Assembly (NCBI RefSeq): GCF_030527965.1
Contig: NZ_JAUMZU010000017.1
Location: forward strand, 1 to 60,510
DNA: 60,510 bases
Source of the DNA: Neisseria sp.
GTDB taxonomy: Bacteria > Pseudomonadota > Gammaproteobacteria > Burkholderiales > Neisseriaceae
Direction of reading: 5' to 3'
Both the position numbers and the translations under genes were made by a program. The notes under the pieces are model-generated. The model saw nothing but the letters and a program-made list of their open reading frames with translations. It was not told where the DNA came from and did no database searches. Each line of letters opens with the position of its first letter. Within the stretch, counting starts at the first letter, position 1. Below, piece after piece: positions 1 to 7,650 of this stretch.

Positions 1-242
1 GTGATGTTATGGAAGATTTGATAGAGAAAAAGACACTGACTAAATATTATTGGAAGGCTCGTTATCCTTATTCTCGGAAGGATGACGGTTCTATTTCCCT
101 GCAAAATGACGGAATTGAAGGAATTCCAGAACAGGCAATTGGTTATACCGAATTTGGTTCTGATTCTATTAATGATTTCAGTGCTAAAAATCAGAAAAAT
201 TTATTTACTATCACTATTTCTCTTGAGGGGCTTACAAAATGA
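1..242 (+). CDS. Immunity-type lipoprotein, C-terminal fragment (5' end outside window)
   Basis: The open frame enters from the left edge (first whole codon at 3) and ends at TGA 240-242. Its residues are closely similar to the C-terminus of the complete lipoprotein at 402-1046; both share the blocks LTKYY, DFSAKNQKNLFTIT and a final SLE. It is therefore the last third of a paralogous lipoprotein. The start of a second reading frame (ATG 239) overlaps its stop as ATGA, exactly as in the complete cassette downstream, which suggests translational coupling to an effector. By analogy I infer a periplasmic antidote. Signal peptide and lipobox lie outside the window, so the lipoprotein nature is inferred from the paralogue. 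Confidence 0.7.
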   Translation, partial: DVMEDLIEKKTLTKYYWKARYPYSRKDDGSISLQNDGIEGIPEQAIGYTEFGSDSINDFSAKNQKNLFTITISLEGLTK

Positions 243-340
243 CTAGACCCAGCACTCAGCAATATGCCGCAACAGTCGCCCGTCAAAACATAAAGCCGTC
301 TGCAAAAGGCAGGTTGGCTGTTTCCCGAGTGAGTTTATAA
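239..340 (+). pseudogene. Truncated 5' stub of a lipase-type effector
   Basis: ATG 239 overlaps the stop of the preceding gene. The first 15 or so codons (MTRPSTQQYAATVA) resemble the start of the intact lipase at 1043 (MSKPNAQKCADLAA). The similarity then stops and the frame ends at 338-340 after 33 codons. No lipase catalytic sequence follows before the next lipoprotein gene. I read this as the remnant of a second effector gene deleted during cassette turnover, leaving its immunity gene behind (an orphan immunity gene). The 33-codon frame is too short for a confident call on its own; the matching start and the ATGA overlap are the support. Confidence 0.55.
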
Positions 341-377
341 TTAAGCCGTTTGAATGTTGTTCAGACAGCTTAATTAT
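337..377. terminator. Inverted repeat carrying degenerate DUS halves
   Basis: Ten-base arms ATAATTAAGC (337-346) and GCTTAATTAT (368-377) flank a core containing a degraded uptake-sequence pair: the left half begins GCCGTTTGAA and the right half reads TTCAGACAGC. It separates the remnant cassette from the next lipoprotein gene. It could act as a terminator, although there is no clean T-run. Confidence 0.5.
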
Positions 378-401
378 CCATTCATAAAGAAAAGGTGCTT
401 T

Positions 402-1046
402 ATGAAACGCATTGTTTCCCTATTAACTTTATCCTTATTATGCGCCGCAAATTTGAGTGCTTGCAGCGAGCCGGAGAATGGTATGAGTAGTATCCAAGAG
501 CAAACGGAAAAGCGCTTTCAGCTAAATCCCCATCCCAAGCAGGCCTATCGGATTAAAATCAAAATCAACGATGCGCCCGGGCCATTGAAATTAATGCAGG
601 ATATGACTATCCGATACATGGCTAGAAACTGTTCATATATTATCAATAAATTTGAAGGAGCATCTACCGAACCAACAAAGCGTATTTCAACTAAGCTGCA
701 TCAAATTGGGCAGAATGAGTATGAAACGGTTGTTTACTTTGATGCAATGCAAGATGAAAATTATTTTGGACAAGGGGTGTGTCAATGGCAGCCAGATGGT
801 TTCGGTACTTCGTTTAAAGCAACAGGCAAGCCAGAGGAAACGACATTTAATGTCAGTGATTTGATGGAACATCTGACAGAGAAAAAAGCGCTGACTAAAT
901 ATTATCTTAAAGACCGTTATCCTTTTCCTATTACTCGTCAGTATGACTACACAGATTTTGGTAGTGGTTCAATTGATGATTTTAGCGCAAAAAACCAGAA
1001 AAATTTGTTTACTATAACGGTTTCACTTGAGGAGATTAAATCATGA
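402..1046 (+). CDS. Immunity-type periplasmic lipoprotein paired with lipase effector
   Basis: A 214-residue protein with a lipoprotein signal peptide: MKRIVSLLTLSLL, then a lipobox ending LSAC, so Cys about 21 would be lipidated. I chose ATG 402 over the in-frame ATG 354 because AAAGG lies just upstream and the signal peptide begins there. I recognise no catalytic motif. The C-terminus is paralogous to the fragment at 1-242. The stop overlaps the start of the lipase gene (ATGA, 1043-1046), so the two are translationally coupled. Known from other systems: antibacterial lipase effectors are commonly paired with periplasmic lipoprotein antidotes encoded next to them. That this protein neutralises the neighbouring lipase is inference. 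DNA here is AT-rich relative to the flanking housekeeping genes, which fits acquisition. Confidence 0.7.
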   Translation: MKRIVSLLTLSLLCAANLSACSEPENGMSSIQEQTEKRFQLNPHPKQAYRIKIKINDAPGPLKLMQDMTIRYMARNCSYIINKFEGASTEPTKRISTKLHQIGQNEYETVVYFDAMQDENYFGQGVCQWQPDGFGTSFKATGKPEETTFNVSDLMEHLTEKKALTKYYLKDRYPFPITRQYDYTDFGSGSIDDFSAKNQKNLFTITVSLEEIKS

Positions 1047-2173
1047 GTAAGCCAAATGCCCAAAAATGTGCGGATCTTGCAGCAGATGCTTATAATCCGC
1101 GTAAGGAAACCACTGGTGACGATACAATTAAAATTGGTGGACATGAATATAAAGTTTTAGCTGTTCATAATAATGATAAAACAGGCTATTACGGTGCGGT
1201 TTATCAAGATGTTAAAACCAATGAAATTATTGTTGCCCATCGAGGAACACAATCTATTCGCGATGGTGCGGTAGATGGCGTTATGGTTTCCAGCCGTTAC
1301 AACCTGCAAGCCGATGATGCAATCATATTAACTCGCAAGGCCATGGAGAAAGTAACAGAGATTCAGCAAAATAATCCTGATTTACCCAAACTCACCTTTA
1401 CCCACACAGGCCACTCCCTCGGCGGTACACTCGCCCAAATCAGCGCCCATTATTTCAACCAGGAAGGCATCACCTTTAATGCCTACGGCGCTGCCAGCCT
1501 CGGCCGCCTGCCTAGAGGCGGCGATAAAGTCATCAATTATGTGAAAGCCACCGATGCCGTATCGGCCGCCAGCCCGCATTACGGCAAGGTGGTAACACTG
1601 GCGGATAAAAGCGATCTTCTGATGTTGACTAGCGCGGGCTATACCAACAGTAAAGTTGCCAATGCGCTGTTGCCGCATAATACGGTTGGCACGGCAGTTA
1701 CTTCTGCTTTTTCCGCCCATTCGATTAGCAATTTTACCGGCCCCCATTCCATCTTATCCGATCCGAATGCGCGCAAGCTGGCTGAGGATAACAAAGTGCA
1801 GATTGATGCTTACCGTTCGGGTGTCGAGCATACCCGCATCGGCATCAGTATTTTGGGCATCTCGCCTAAGAATGTGGTTGATTTCTTCAGCCCCGAGCGG
1901 CGCCCGGGCGAGCCGGCTGAAAAAAACCTGCCGCCGTTAACGCAGGATATTACGCAGCCGCTGCCTAAAAATGCTTCGGGTCAGGAATTTACCGATTACG
2001 GCTTTGCCGCGCTGTTGTCGGATGATGACGATCACCGTTTCGCCGCTTTGGATAGCCTGATGGATTCGCAGGTTGGCCAGCAGCTACAACAAGACGCCCG
2101 CAATGCAGCTTTGGCTTTCGACCGAGAACAAGAGCAACTGCGGCAGCAAAATGCGCCGGTAATGAAAATCTGA
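1043..2173 (+). CDS. Class 3 lipase-type antibacterial effector (candidate type IV/VI secreted)
   Basis: A 376-residue protein with an alpha/beta-hydrolase lipase core. The nucleophile elbow GHSLG is at residues 123-127 (Ser125); a later DAVSAASPHYG block and the GPHS motif (about residue 230) are candidate Asp and His positions. There is no signal peptide, as expected for an effector exported by a contact-dependent machine. The last 100 residues are proline-rich, then acidic, then glutamine-rich (QQLQQ, EQLRQQ). A Gln-rich tail is common in X-T4SS effectors, but I do not see a convincing XVIPCD core here. The start has a strong GAGGAG site and overlaps the stop of the lipoprotein gene. Base composition changes abruptly near 1385: AT-rich before, GC-rich after, close to the catalytic Ser. 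Phospholipase activity on target-cell membranes is inference from the family. Confidence 0.75.
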   Translation: MSKPNAQKCADLAADAYNPRKETTGDDTIKIGGHEYKVLAVHNNDKTGYYGAVYQDVKTNEIIVAHRGTQSIRDGAVDGVMVSSRYNLQADDAIILTRKAMEKVTEIQQNNPDLPKLTFTHTGHSLGGTLAQISAHYFNQEGITFNAYGAASLGRLPRGGDKVINYVKATDAVSAASPHYGKVVTLADKSDLLMLTSAGYTNSKVANALLPHNTVGTAVTSAFSAHSISNFTGPHSILSDPNARKLAEDNKVQIDAYRSGVEHTRIGISILGISPKNVVDFFSPERRPGEPAEKNLPPLTQDITQPLPKNASGQEFTDYGFAALLSDDDDHRFAALDSLMDSQVGQQLQQDARNAALAFDREQEQLRQQNAPVMKI

Positions 2174-2198
2174 TTGGGATCGTTAGCCTCAAACCCGT

Positions 2199-2236
2199 CA
2201 AATGCCTGTCTGAAAACATTTTCAGACAGGCATTTG
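2199..2236. terminator. DUS inverted-repeat terminator
   Basis: Two inverted copies of TGCCTGTCTGAA with matching outer bases (CAAATG / CATTTG) lie between the convergent lipase and LysR genes. This is the usual Neisseriaceae arrangement, where paired uptake sequences double as a bidirectional terminator. Confidence 0.85.
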
Positions 2237-2241
2237 AATCT

Positions 2242-3153
2242 TCACATGTGCTGCCGCTTCATTTCTGCGCTTTGCCATAATTGTTGCCGTAGCCATTGGT
2301 GGCCGGCGCTATGGTGCGTGCGTTCATGCCATACCATCAATTTACTGAATCCGGGTACTTCCAGCGGCGGCGCGCATCGGAAAAGCCCGGGGCTATCCCA
2401 TACCAAGCGCTCGGGAACCGTGGCAATCCAGTCGCCGGACCGCAGAATGTCAGGCAGAATGAGAAAGCTGCTTACCGAGAGGCTGACGCGCCGGCGTCTG
2501 CCAGATTTAGCCAGCATATCGTCGATCAGGCCGTTGAAAGGTTCGCCCTGATAAGACACCAGTGCGTGATCCGCCTCGCAAAAGCGGTCTAAATCCAAGC
2601 GGCCTGCCAGCGGATGATCCGCGCGCATCACGCAAACATAACGCTCGTCATACAAGCGGCGTGTGCGGAAATCGGCGAAACGCTCGTTCGGCGTAACCAG
2701 TGCCACGTCCAATTCGCCTTTACCCAGTTGCAACGATACGGCTTCCGAAGAACCAAGCGGCAATAAGGCGATTCTAATGTTCGGTGCATAACGTTTTACT
2801 ACGGCCAGAAACGGAGCTGCGATGCTGTGAAAAGTTGCATCGGTTGCGCCGAGGTAAAACGTCATATCCGCTTCGGCCGGATCAAATTCCGGCGGCTGCC
2901 ATAAATGATGAATATCGGCCAGTATTTGTTTTAATGGCTTTTGCAAGGCCAAGGTACGCGCCGTCGGCATCATGCCGTATTGCCCGCGCACAAACAGCGG
3001 CTCTCCGAAACATTCGCGCAATCTTGCCAACATGCCGCTCATTGCGGATTGGGTAACCGAGAGTTTTTCCGCCGCGCGGCTCACGCTTTGCTCGTCTATC
3101 AAGGCATCCAGCGCTTTGAGCAGATTTAAATCCAGCAGCCTCAATGGGGGCAT
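2242..3153 (-). CDS. LysR-family transcriptional regulator
   Basis: A 303-residue protein of normal LysR length. The N-terminal winged helix-turn-helix covers residues 8-65, with the typical block SVSRAAEKLSVTQSAMSGML and then LRECFGEPLFVRG. Residues 90-300 form the two-lobed periplasmic-binding-like effector domain. The start is supported by AAGGA upstream. It is transcribed divergently from the SRPBCC gene at 3313, with 159 bp between the starts. LysR regulators often control the divergent neighbour, so this protein probably regulates the SRPBCC gene; the inducer cannot be deduced. Confidence 0.9.
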   Translation of the reverse strand: MPPLRLLDLNLLKALDALIDEQSVSRAAEKLSVTQSAMSGMLARLRECFGEPLFVRGQYGMMPTARTLALQKPLKQILADIHHLWQPPEFDPAEADMTFYLGATDATFHSIAAPFLAVVKRYAPNIRIALLPLGSSEAVSLQLGKGELDVALVTPNERFADFRTRRLYDERYVCVMRADHPLAGRLDLDRFCEADHALVSYQGEPFNGLIDDMLAKSGRRRRVSLSVSSFLILPDILRSGDWIATVPERLVWDSPGLFRCAPPLEVPGFSKLMVWHERTHHSAGHQWLRQQLWQSAEMKRQHM

Positions 3154-3312
3154 GGTATTTTCCTTCTTTATTAACCAAATGATAAATAAAAGATATTCAT
3201 ATTTTTTATAATTTATATCATTTTTATCTGTTTCACAAATTTCTGCTGAAAGACGATAATCCTGCCATCGCGTTATCTAACGCTACTCTTTCATCTATCT
3301 AAGGAATTTAAA

Positions 3313-3837
3313 ATGAGCAATCAACAACCCGCCATCATTTGGCCCGAGCAATATACCCCGGGAGAAACCGATAATTTCGCTTCCAATGAAGTCATCGTTA
3401 AAGGCTTGAGCGTAGCCGATGTATGGCCTTATTTAAACGATACCAAAGCATGGCCCGTTTATTATGAAAATGCTTCGAACATTGTGGTGGGCGACAGCAG
3501 CGACAGTAGGCTTTTTGCCGGCGCGCAATTTGTTTTCGATACGTTCGGTTTTCATGTTGAATCCGAAGTATTGGAATACCGGCCCGCCGAAGGTGGCAAT
3601 CCGGCTCGGCTCGCTTGGCGCGGCGTATTCGGCGAAGGCGATGATTTTTGTGATGTTTATCATGCTTGGCTGCTGCAAGATTTGCCCGGCAACCGAGTGC
3701 GCATCCTGACTCAGGAATCCCAAATCGGCAAACCTGCGCAAGCACTGGCCAAAGCCACGCCCAATCCGATGATTAACGGCCATCAGGCTTGGCTTAACGG
3801 TTTGGTACACAGCGCGCAAAATCGTACGCCGTTTTGA
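3313..3837 (+). CDS. SRPBCC-family (START/polyketide cyclase-like) protein
   Basis: A 174-residue soluble protein without signal peptide. It has the SRPBCC pattern: an early strand with VIVKGLSVADVWPYLND (ligand-cavity helix followed by WP), a central block on a hydrophobic beta sheet (FVFDTFGFHVESEVLEY), and a C-terminal long helix. AAGGA precedes the ATG. The fold binds hydrophobic small molecules or catalyses their turnover; substrate unknown. It is divergent from a LysR regulator, so it is probably induced by a small molecule. A DUS inverted repeat follows. Confidence 0.75.
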   Translation: MSNQQPAIIWPEQYTPGETDNFASNEVIVKGLSVADVWPYLNDTKAWPVYYENASNIVVGDSSDSRLFAGAQFVFDTFGFHVESEVLEYRPAEGGNPARLAWRGVFGEGDDFCDVYHAWLLQDLPGNRVRILTQESQIGKPAQALAKATPNPMINGHQAWLNGLVHSAQNRTPF

Positions 3838-3907
3838 TTATCGACCGGCCGCAAAACCCTTTCCCCCTATAAAGAAAGTTAGGTCGTTTTCCCACAAATA
3901 CGGCCAA

Positions 3908-3935
3908 TGCCTGTCTGAAAACATTTTCAGATAGG
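3908..3935 (+). terminator. DUS inverted-repeat terminator (one mismatch)
   Basis: TGCCTGTCTGAA is followed by TTCAGATAGGC, with one base changed in the right half, then TTTT. It ends the SRPBCC transcript. Confidence 0.75.
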
Positions 3936-3974
3936 CTTTTCCTTATCCTATCTCCGAAGCAAAATCACACGGTT

Positions 3975-4004
3975 TGTTCAGAAACCCGTCTCCTGTGTTA
4001 GAAT
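3975..4004 (+). promoter_or_regulatory. Candidate mgtE promoter (extended -10)
   Basis: The sequence TGTTAGAAT at 3996-4004 is an extended -10 (TGnTAgAAT). TTGTTC at 3974-3979 is a poorly spaced possible -35 (19 bp). Transcription would start near 4011, leaving a leader of about 137 nt before mgtE. Confidence 0.4.
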
Positions 4005-4054
4005 ACGCCCCGTTTTTCACTCCAAGTCCTGCGCAGAGGATGCAGGCAACCATC

Positions 4055-4102
4055 ATGGACAGTCCCAGTTCATCACCAAAATCACATTTGCCTAACCTGT
4101 AA
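4055..4102 (+). CDS. Possible leader peptide upstream of mgtE (15 codons)
   Basis: The short frame reads MDSPSSSPKSHLPNL then TAA, inside the mgtE leader, with CAGG eight or nine bases before its ATG. It carries three prolines and an acidic second residue. In enteric bacteria a short proline-containing leader peptide (MgtL) senses magnesium or proline for the mgtA transporter, so a leader frame before a magnesium channel gene is suggestive. Short frames also occur by chance and there is no homology evidence. Function is inference. Confidence 0.3.
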   Translation: MDSPSSSPKSHLPNL

Positions 4103-4116
4103 TTCCCGTCTCGATA

Positions 4117-4139
4117 CGCCCCGCGCGCCTAGGCGGGCG
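4117..4139 (+). promoter_or_regulatory. GC-rich hairpin next to the mgtE ribosome-binding site
   Basis: Arms CGCCC (4117-4121) and GGGCG (4135-4139) form a short GC-rich stem whose 3' arm abuts the GGAG (4139-4142) that serves mgtE. Folding could limit ribosome access, which together with the leader frame would give a regulatory switch. Visible as sequence; effect inferred. Confidence 0.35.
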
Positions 4140-4147
4140 GAGTATTT

Positions 4148-5590
4148 ATGAGCACCGAAAATCAACCTGAAGAAGCTGTTGAAACACTCGAACGCCAGCC
4201 GCTCGATATCGGCCATATCCATCATTTGGCCGAAGCGTTGATGCCGGCCTACAGCCAGATTGACGAACACGCCTCCCTATCCGACCCCGAGCTGAACCAA
4301 AAGCTGACCGAGCTAACCGGCATTCTGCGCGACTTGCACCCGGCCGACGTAGCCGTTGTGCTGGAATCCTTGCCGCCCAAAGAGCGGGTAATCGTTTGGA
4401 AACTGGCCGAGCCTGAAGACGACGGCGACGTTTTGTTGGAAGTATCCGATGCCGTGCGCGAAACCCTTATCGAAACGATGGATAAGGACGAATTGCTGGC
4501 GGCAGTGGAAGATTTGGATGCCGACGATCTGGCCGAGTTGGCGGAAGACCTGCCGCAACACGTTATCGCCGAAGCCTTGCAAACGCGTGATGCGGAAGAG
4601 CGCGCTCAAGTGCAGGCCGCCTTATCGTATGAAGACGACCAAGTCGGCGCCATTATGGACTTCGAACAAGTCAGCGTGCGCGCCGACGTGGCCTGCGAAG
4701 TGGTGCTGCGTTACCTGCGCCGTTTCGACAGCCTGCCCCCCCATACCGACAAAATCTTCGTGGTGGACGAAAACGATGTGTTAATCGGCGTTTTGCCGAT
4801 TCGCAAACTGTTGGTTTCCGACCCGGAAGAAACGGTGGAAAACGTGATGGCCAAAGACGTCGTTCGCTTCAAGCCGACCGACGACGTGGAAGAAGCTGCC
4901 CAAGCGTTCGAGCGTTACGACTTGATTACCGCGCCCGTGATTGATGAAAACAAAAAACTCGTCGGCCGCATTACCATCGACGATATGGTCGACGTGATTC
5001 GTGAAGAATCAGAAGCCGACATGCTGAACATGGCCGGTTTGCAAGAAGAAGAGGATTTGTTTGCGCCGGTATGGGATTCGGTGAAAAACCGTTGGGCTTG
5101 GCTGGCCATCAACCTGTGCACTGCTTTCGTTGCCAGCCGCGTGATTGGCGCATTTGAAGGTTCCATTTCAAAAATTGTCGCACTGGCGGCGCTGATGCCG
5201 ATTGTGGCCGGTATCGGCGGCAACTCGGGCAACCAAACCATCACCATGATTGTGCGTGCGATGGCCGTCGGCCAGATAACCAACCAGCAGGCGTGGCGGC
5301 TGTTGAAAAAAGAAATCGGTGTGGCGCTGGTTAACGGCGTGATTTGGGGCAGCGTGATGGGCGCCGTCTCATGGGTGCTTTATCACAGCATGGGCATCGG
5401 TTTGGTTATGGTGGCCGCCATGACGCTGAATCTATTGCTGGCCGCCATCGTAGGCGTATTGATTCCGGTGGTGTTGGAAAAAGCCGGCCGCGACCCGGCC
5501 TTAGGCAGCTCGGTATTGATTACCGCCGTTACCGATTCCGGCGGCTTCTTGATTTTCCTCGGCTTGGCAACGATTTTCCTACTGAATTAA
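4148..5590 (+). CDS. mgtE: Magnesium channel/transporter MgtE
   Basis: A 480-residue protein with the full MgtE layout. There is an acidic N-terminal superhelical domain (about 30-135, with LHPADVAVVLESLP and DLDADDLAELAEDLP), two CBS domains (about 140-265, ending in the RITIDDMVDVI block), then a five-helix membrane domain (about 300-480) containing the pore motif PIVAGIGGNSGNQT. In the family, the cytosolic N and CBS domains bind Mg2+ and close the pore when internal Mg2+ is high. GGAG sits seven bases before the ATG. The preceding leader of about 140 nt holds a short frame and a hairpin (separate entries). The stop is 61 bp before prmC. Confidence 0.95.
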   Translation: MSTENQPEEAVETLERQPLDIGHIHHLAEALMPAYSQIDEHASLSDPELNQKLTELTGILRDLHPADVAVVLESLPPKERVIVWKLAEPEDDGDVLLEVSDAVRETLIETMDKDELLAAVEDLDADDLAELAEDLPQHVIAEALQTRDAEERAQVQAALSYEDDQVGAIMDFEQVSVRADVACEVVLRYLRRFDSLPPHTDKIFVVDENDVLIGVLPIRKLLVSDPEETVENVMAKDVVRFKPTDDVEEAAQAFERYDLITAPVIDENKKLVGRITIDDMVDVIREESEADMLNMAGLQEEEDLFAPVWDSVKNRWAWLAINLCTAFVASRVIGAFEGSISKIVALAALMPIVAGIGGNSGNQTITMIVRAMAVGQITNQQAWRLLKKEIGVALVNGVIWGSVMGAVSWVLYHSMGIGLVMVAAMTLNLLLAAIVGVLIPVVLEKAGRDPALGSSVLITAVTDSGGFLIFLGLATIFLLN

Positions 5591-5651
5591 ACATACGTTT
5601 TCCTTGCCAACAAACCGCATGCCCGAAATATAGAAAGCCTGTCTGAAACCC

Positions 5652-6464
5652 ATGACGCTCAAAGATTTCCTCCGCCAAACCGCATTACCCAAACACGAAG
5701 CGCGCATGCTGGCTCAAGCGGTAACCGGCTACAGCCGCGCCCAACTGATTACGCGAGATAACGAAAGCTTGTCTGAAACGCAGCTTGCCGAATTGCAAAG
5801 TCAAACCGCCCGCCGCGCCGCCGGCGAACCGCTGGCCTATATTCTGGGCTGGCGCGAATTTTACGGCCGCCGCTTCAGCGTTACCCCGGCCACGCTGATT
5901 CCCCGCCCAGAAACCGAACATCTGGTCGACGCCGTCTTGGCACGCTTGCCGCAGGGAGGCAAAGTGTGGGATTTAGGCTGCGGCAGCGGCGCCATCGCCG
6001 TTACGGTGGCGCTGGAGAGGCCGGATGCGGCGGTGTACGCCAGCGACATCAGCGCGGCCGCCCTGGCCGTTGCGCAAAATAATGCCCGCGCTTTAGGCGC
6101 TGCGGTTGGTTTTAGCTGCGGTTCATGGTTTGAGGCCGATAGCCTGTCTGAAAAACACAGCTACGATATTATCGTTTCCAATCCGCCTTATATCGAAGCC
6201 GGCGACGCCCATTTGGCGGAAGGCGACTTGCGCTTCGAGCCGCAAACCGCCTTAACCGATTTTGCCGACGGCTTAACCTGCATCCGCACGCTTGCTGCCG
6301 GTGCGGCCGACCGTCTCAAACCGCAAAGCTGGCTTTTGGTCGAGCACGGTTTCAACCAAGGCGCCGCCGCCCGCGCCATTTTTCAGCAAGCCGGTTTTTT
6401 GCAAGTGCATACTTTGCCGGATTTGGCCGGGCTCGACCGCATCACGCTGGGCCGTACGCCTTAA
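5652..6464 (+). CDS. prmC: Peptide chain release factor N5-glutamine methyltransferase
   Basis: A 270-residue protein. The N-terminal helical domain (1-75) recognises release factors; the Rossmann methyltransferase domain follows with the SAM loop GCGSG at 109-113 and the catalytic NPPY at 177-180. PrmC methylates the GGQ glutamine of RF1 and RF2 (prfB lies at 52.6 kb in this window). A DUS, AGCCTGTCTGAAA, sits just before the ATG (5638-5648), and two DUS-like stretches lie inside the gene (near 5768 and 6141) where they encode SLSE. It probably shares a transcript with mgtE and ends at the DUS hairpin 6507-6539. Confidence 0.95.
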   Translation: MTLKDFLRQTALPKHEARMLAQAVTGYSRAQLITRDNESLSETQLAELQSQTARRAAGEPLAYILGWREFYGRRFSVTPATLIPRPETEHLVDAVLARLPQGGKVWDLGCGSGAIAVTVALERPDAAVYASDISAAALAVAQNNARALGAAVGFSCGSWFEADSLSEKHSYDIIVSNPPYIEAGDAHLAEGDLRFEPQTALTDFADGLTCIRTLAAGAADRLKPQSWLLVEHGFNQGAAARAIFQQAGFLQVHTLPDLAGLDRITLGRTP

Positions 6465-6506
6465 CATCACTGCCCATCCAATATTGTCTTGTGCCAAAAT
6501 CATAAA

Positions 6507-6539
6507 ATGCCTGTCTGAAAATCTGTTTCAGACAGGCAT
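6507..6539. terminator. DUS inverted-repeat terminator
   Basis: Perfect ATGCCTGTCTGAA / TTCAGACAGGCAT arms lie between the convergent prmC and the propeller gene at 6566. It can serve both strands. Confidence 0.85.
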
Positions 6540-6565
6540 CTGTGCAAACTCGCTCGGCTTTTATT

Positions 6566-7552
6566 TTAAGGTTTGAAATCTTCGATAACGTAACGCGAAG
6601 GCTTCTTCTTTTTCGCCTTGCCGACATCCGACATCACCAAAAGATACGATTGACCGCTTATCTGGATGGCGCCGGCCGCTTCCGCGTTTTTCATCTCATC
6701 TGAACCGCTGAACTCAAACGGACGTGCCGCCGCCTGCGGCTTACCATCCCACAGCCACAAGCGGGCGCGCGGTTTTTGATGTTTCTGGCTGTCCGTTTCG
6801 TTGGCAATCAGATAAGTCTCGGAGGCGGCCAGATAATCCAGCGAACGGATGCCCCCGCCGGCTAAATCCAACAAAGCCACTTCGCCGAACACCGGTGCGG
6901 CTCGATGCTCGAACAATGCTTTCGGATTATTGATGGAAATTACAATGGAATATTTATCCGCCAAAGGCTCGCGCAAACCCAGTAACAGCCGCTCCTGCTT
7001 AGTATCGTAAGCCATGCCTTCGATATTCAGCCGGTTGAAATCCACCCGCTGCCCGGTTTTATTCATAATGGCTTTTTGCACCGATTCAGCTTTCAGCAAG
7101 GCGGCTTTTAAGTTGACCGCATCTTTCATATCGCGCGCGCGGTTGCCCCGAATTTTAAAGCGCACCAACCGCTCCCGCTCAGGCAGGCGGCGGCCGTCTT
7201 TCAGCGTCGCGTAGGAAGTGGCGGCATAGATATAACCTTCTTTATCCATGGCCAAGGCTTCCAAATCATCCAGTTTGCCGTTAAGGCTCTGCATCAGGGT
7301 TTTACTGGCTTCTTCATCTGTTTTCAAGGTTCGGTCGGGCTTGACGCTAAGCAGGCTCAACGCGTGGGCAGCCTCGTCTTCCACCACCAGCAGGCGGCCG
7401 TCGGGCAGTTGTTGCACGGCGGAAGGTTCGTAAATTCCCGCCAGTTCGTGATAAACATACCGATCTTCGCCATACGGCGCAGCCAGCGCAAAAGCGGCGG
7501 CCATCGCAATGGGTATGGCCGCCCAAGCCAGAATTTTTCGTATGATAAACAT
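6566..7552 (-). CDS. Membrane-anchored DUF3616-like beta-propeller protein
   Basis: A 328-residue protein with one N-terminal hydrophobic segment (about 5-26, signal anchor or uncleaved signal) followed by a beta-propeller-like domain. It is paralogous to the C-terminal half of the protein encoded immediately upstream (7651-9507). Shared blocks include YEPSAVQQLPDGRLLVVEDEA, NIEGMAYD followed by LLLGLREP, and GGGIRSLDY. The NIEGxAYD/LLLGLR pattern resembles DUF3616 / phytase-esterase-like propellers; I am moderately sure of the family and do not know the substrate. GAGGAAG precedes the ATG. The 98-bp spacer to the upstream paralogue contains a single DUS (about 7591), so they may be co-transcribed. 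Basic C-terminus (KAKKKKPSRY). Confidence 0.7.
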   Translation of the reverse strand: MFIIRKILAWAAIPIAMAAAFALAAPYGEDRYVYHELAGIYEPSAVQQLPDGRLLVVEDEAAHALSLLSVKPDRTLKTDEEASKTLMQSLNGKLDDLEALAMDKEGYIYAATSYATLKDGRRLPERERLVRFKIRGNRARDMKDAVNLKAALLKAESVQKAIMNKTGQRVDFNRLNIEGMAYDTKQERLLLGLREPLADKYSIVISINNPKALFEHRAAPVFGEVALLDLAGGGIRSLDYLAASETYLIANETDSQKHQKPRARLWLWDGKPQAAARPFEFSGSDEMKNAEAAGAIQISGQSYLLVMSDVGKAKKKKPSRYVIEDFKP

Positions 7553-7650
7553 AATACTTCCTCGTTAATCGCAAGAGACCTCAGGCATCATGCCTGTCTG
7601 AAAGACAAACTGGATGCTGCCGACGGTTCGTCCGGTTTGGCGGCACGGGC

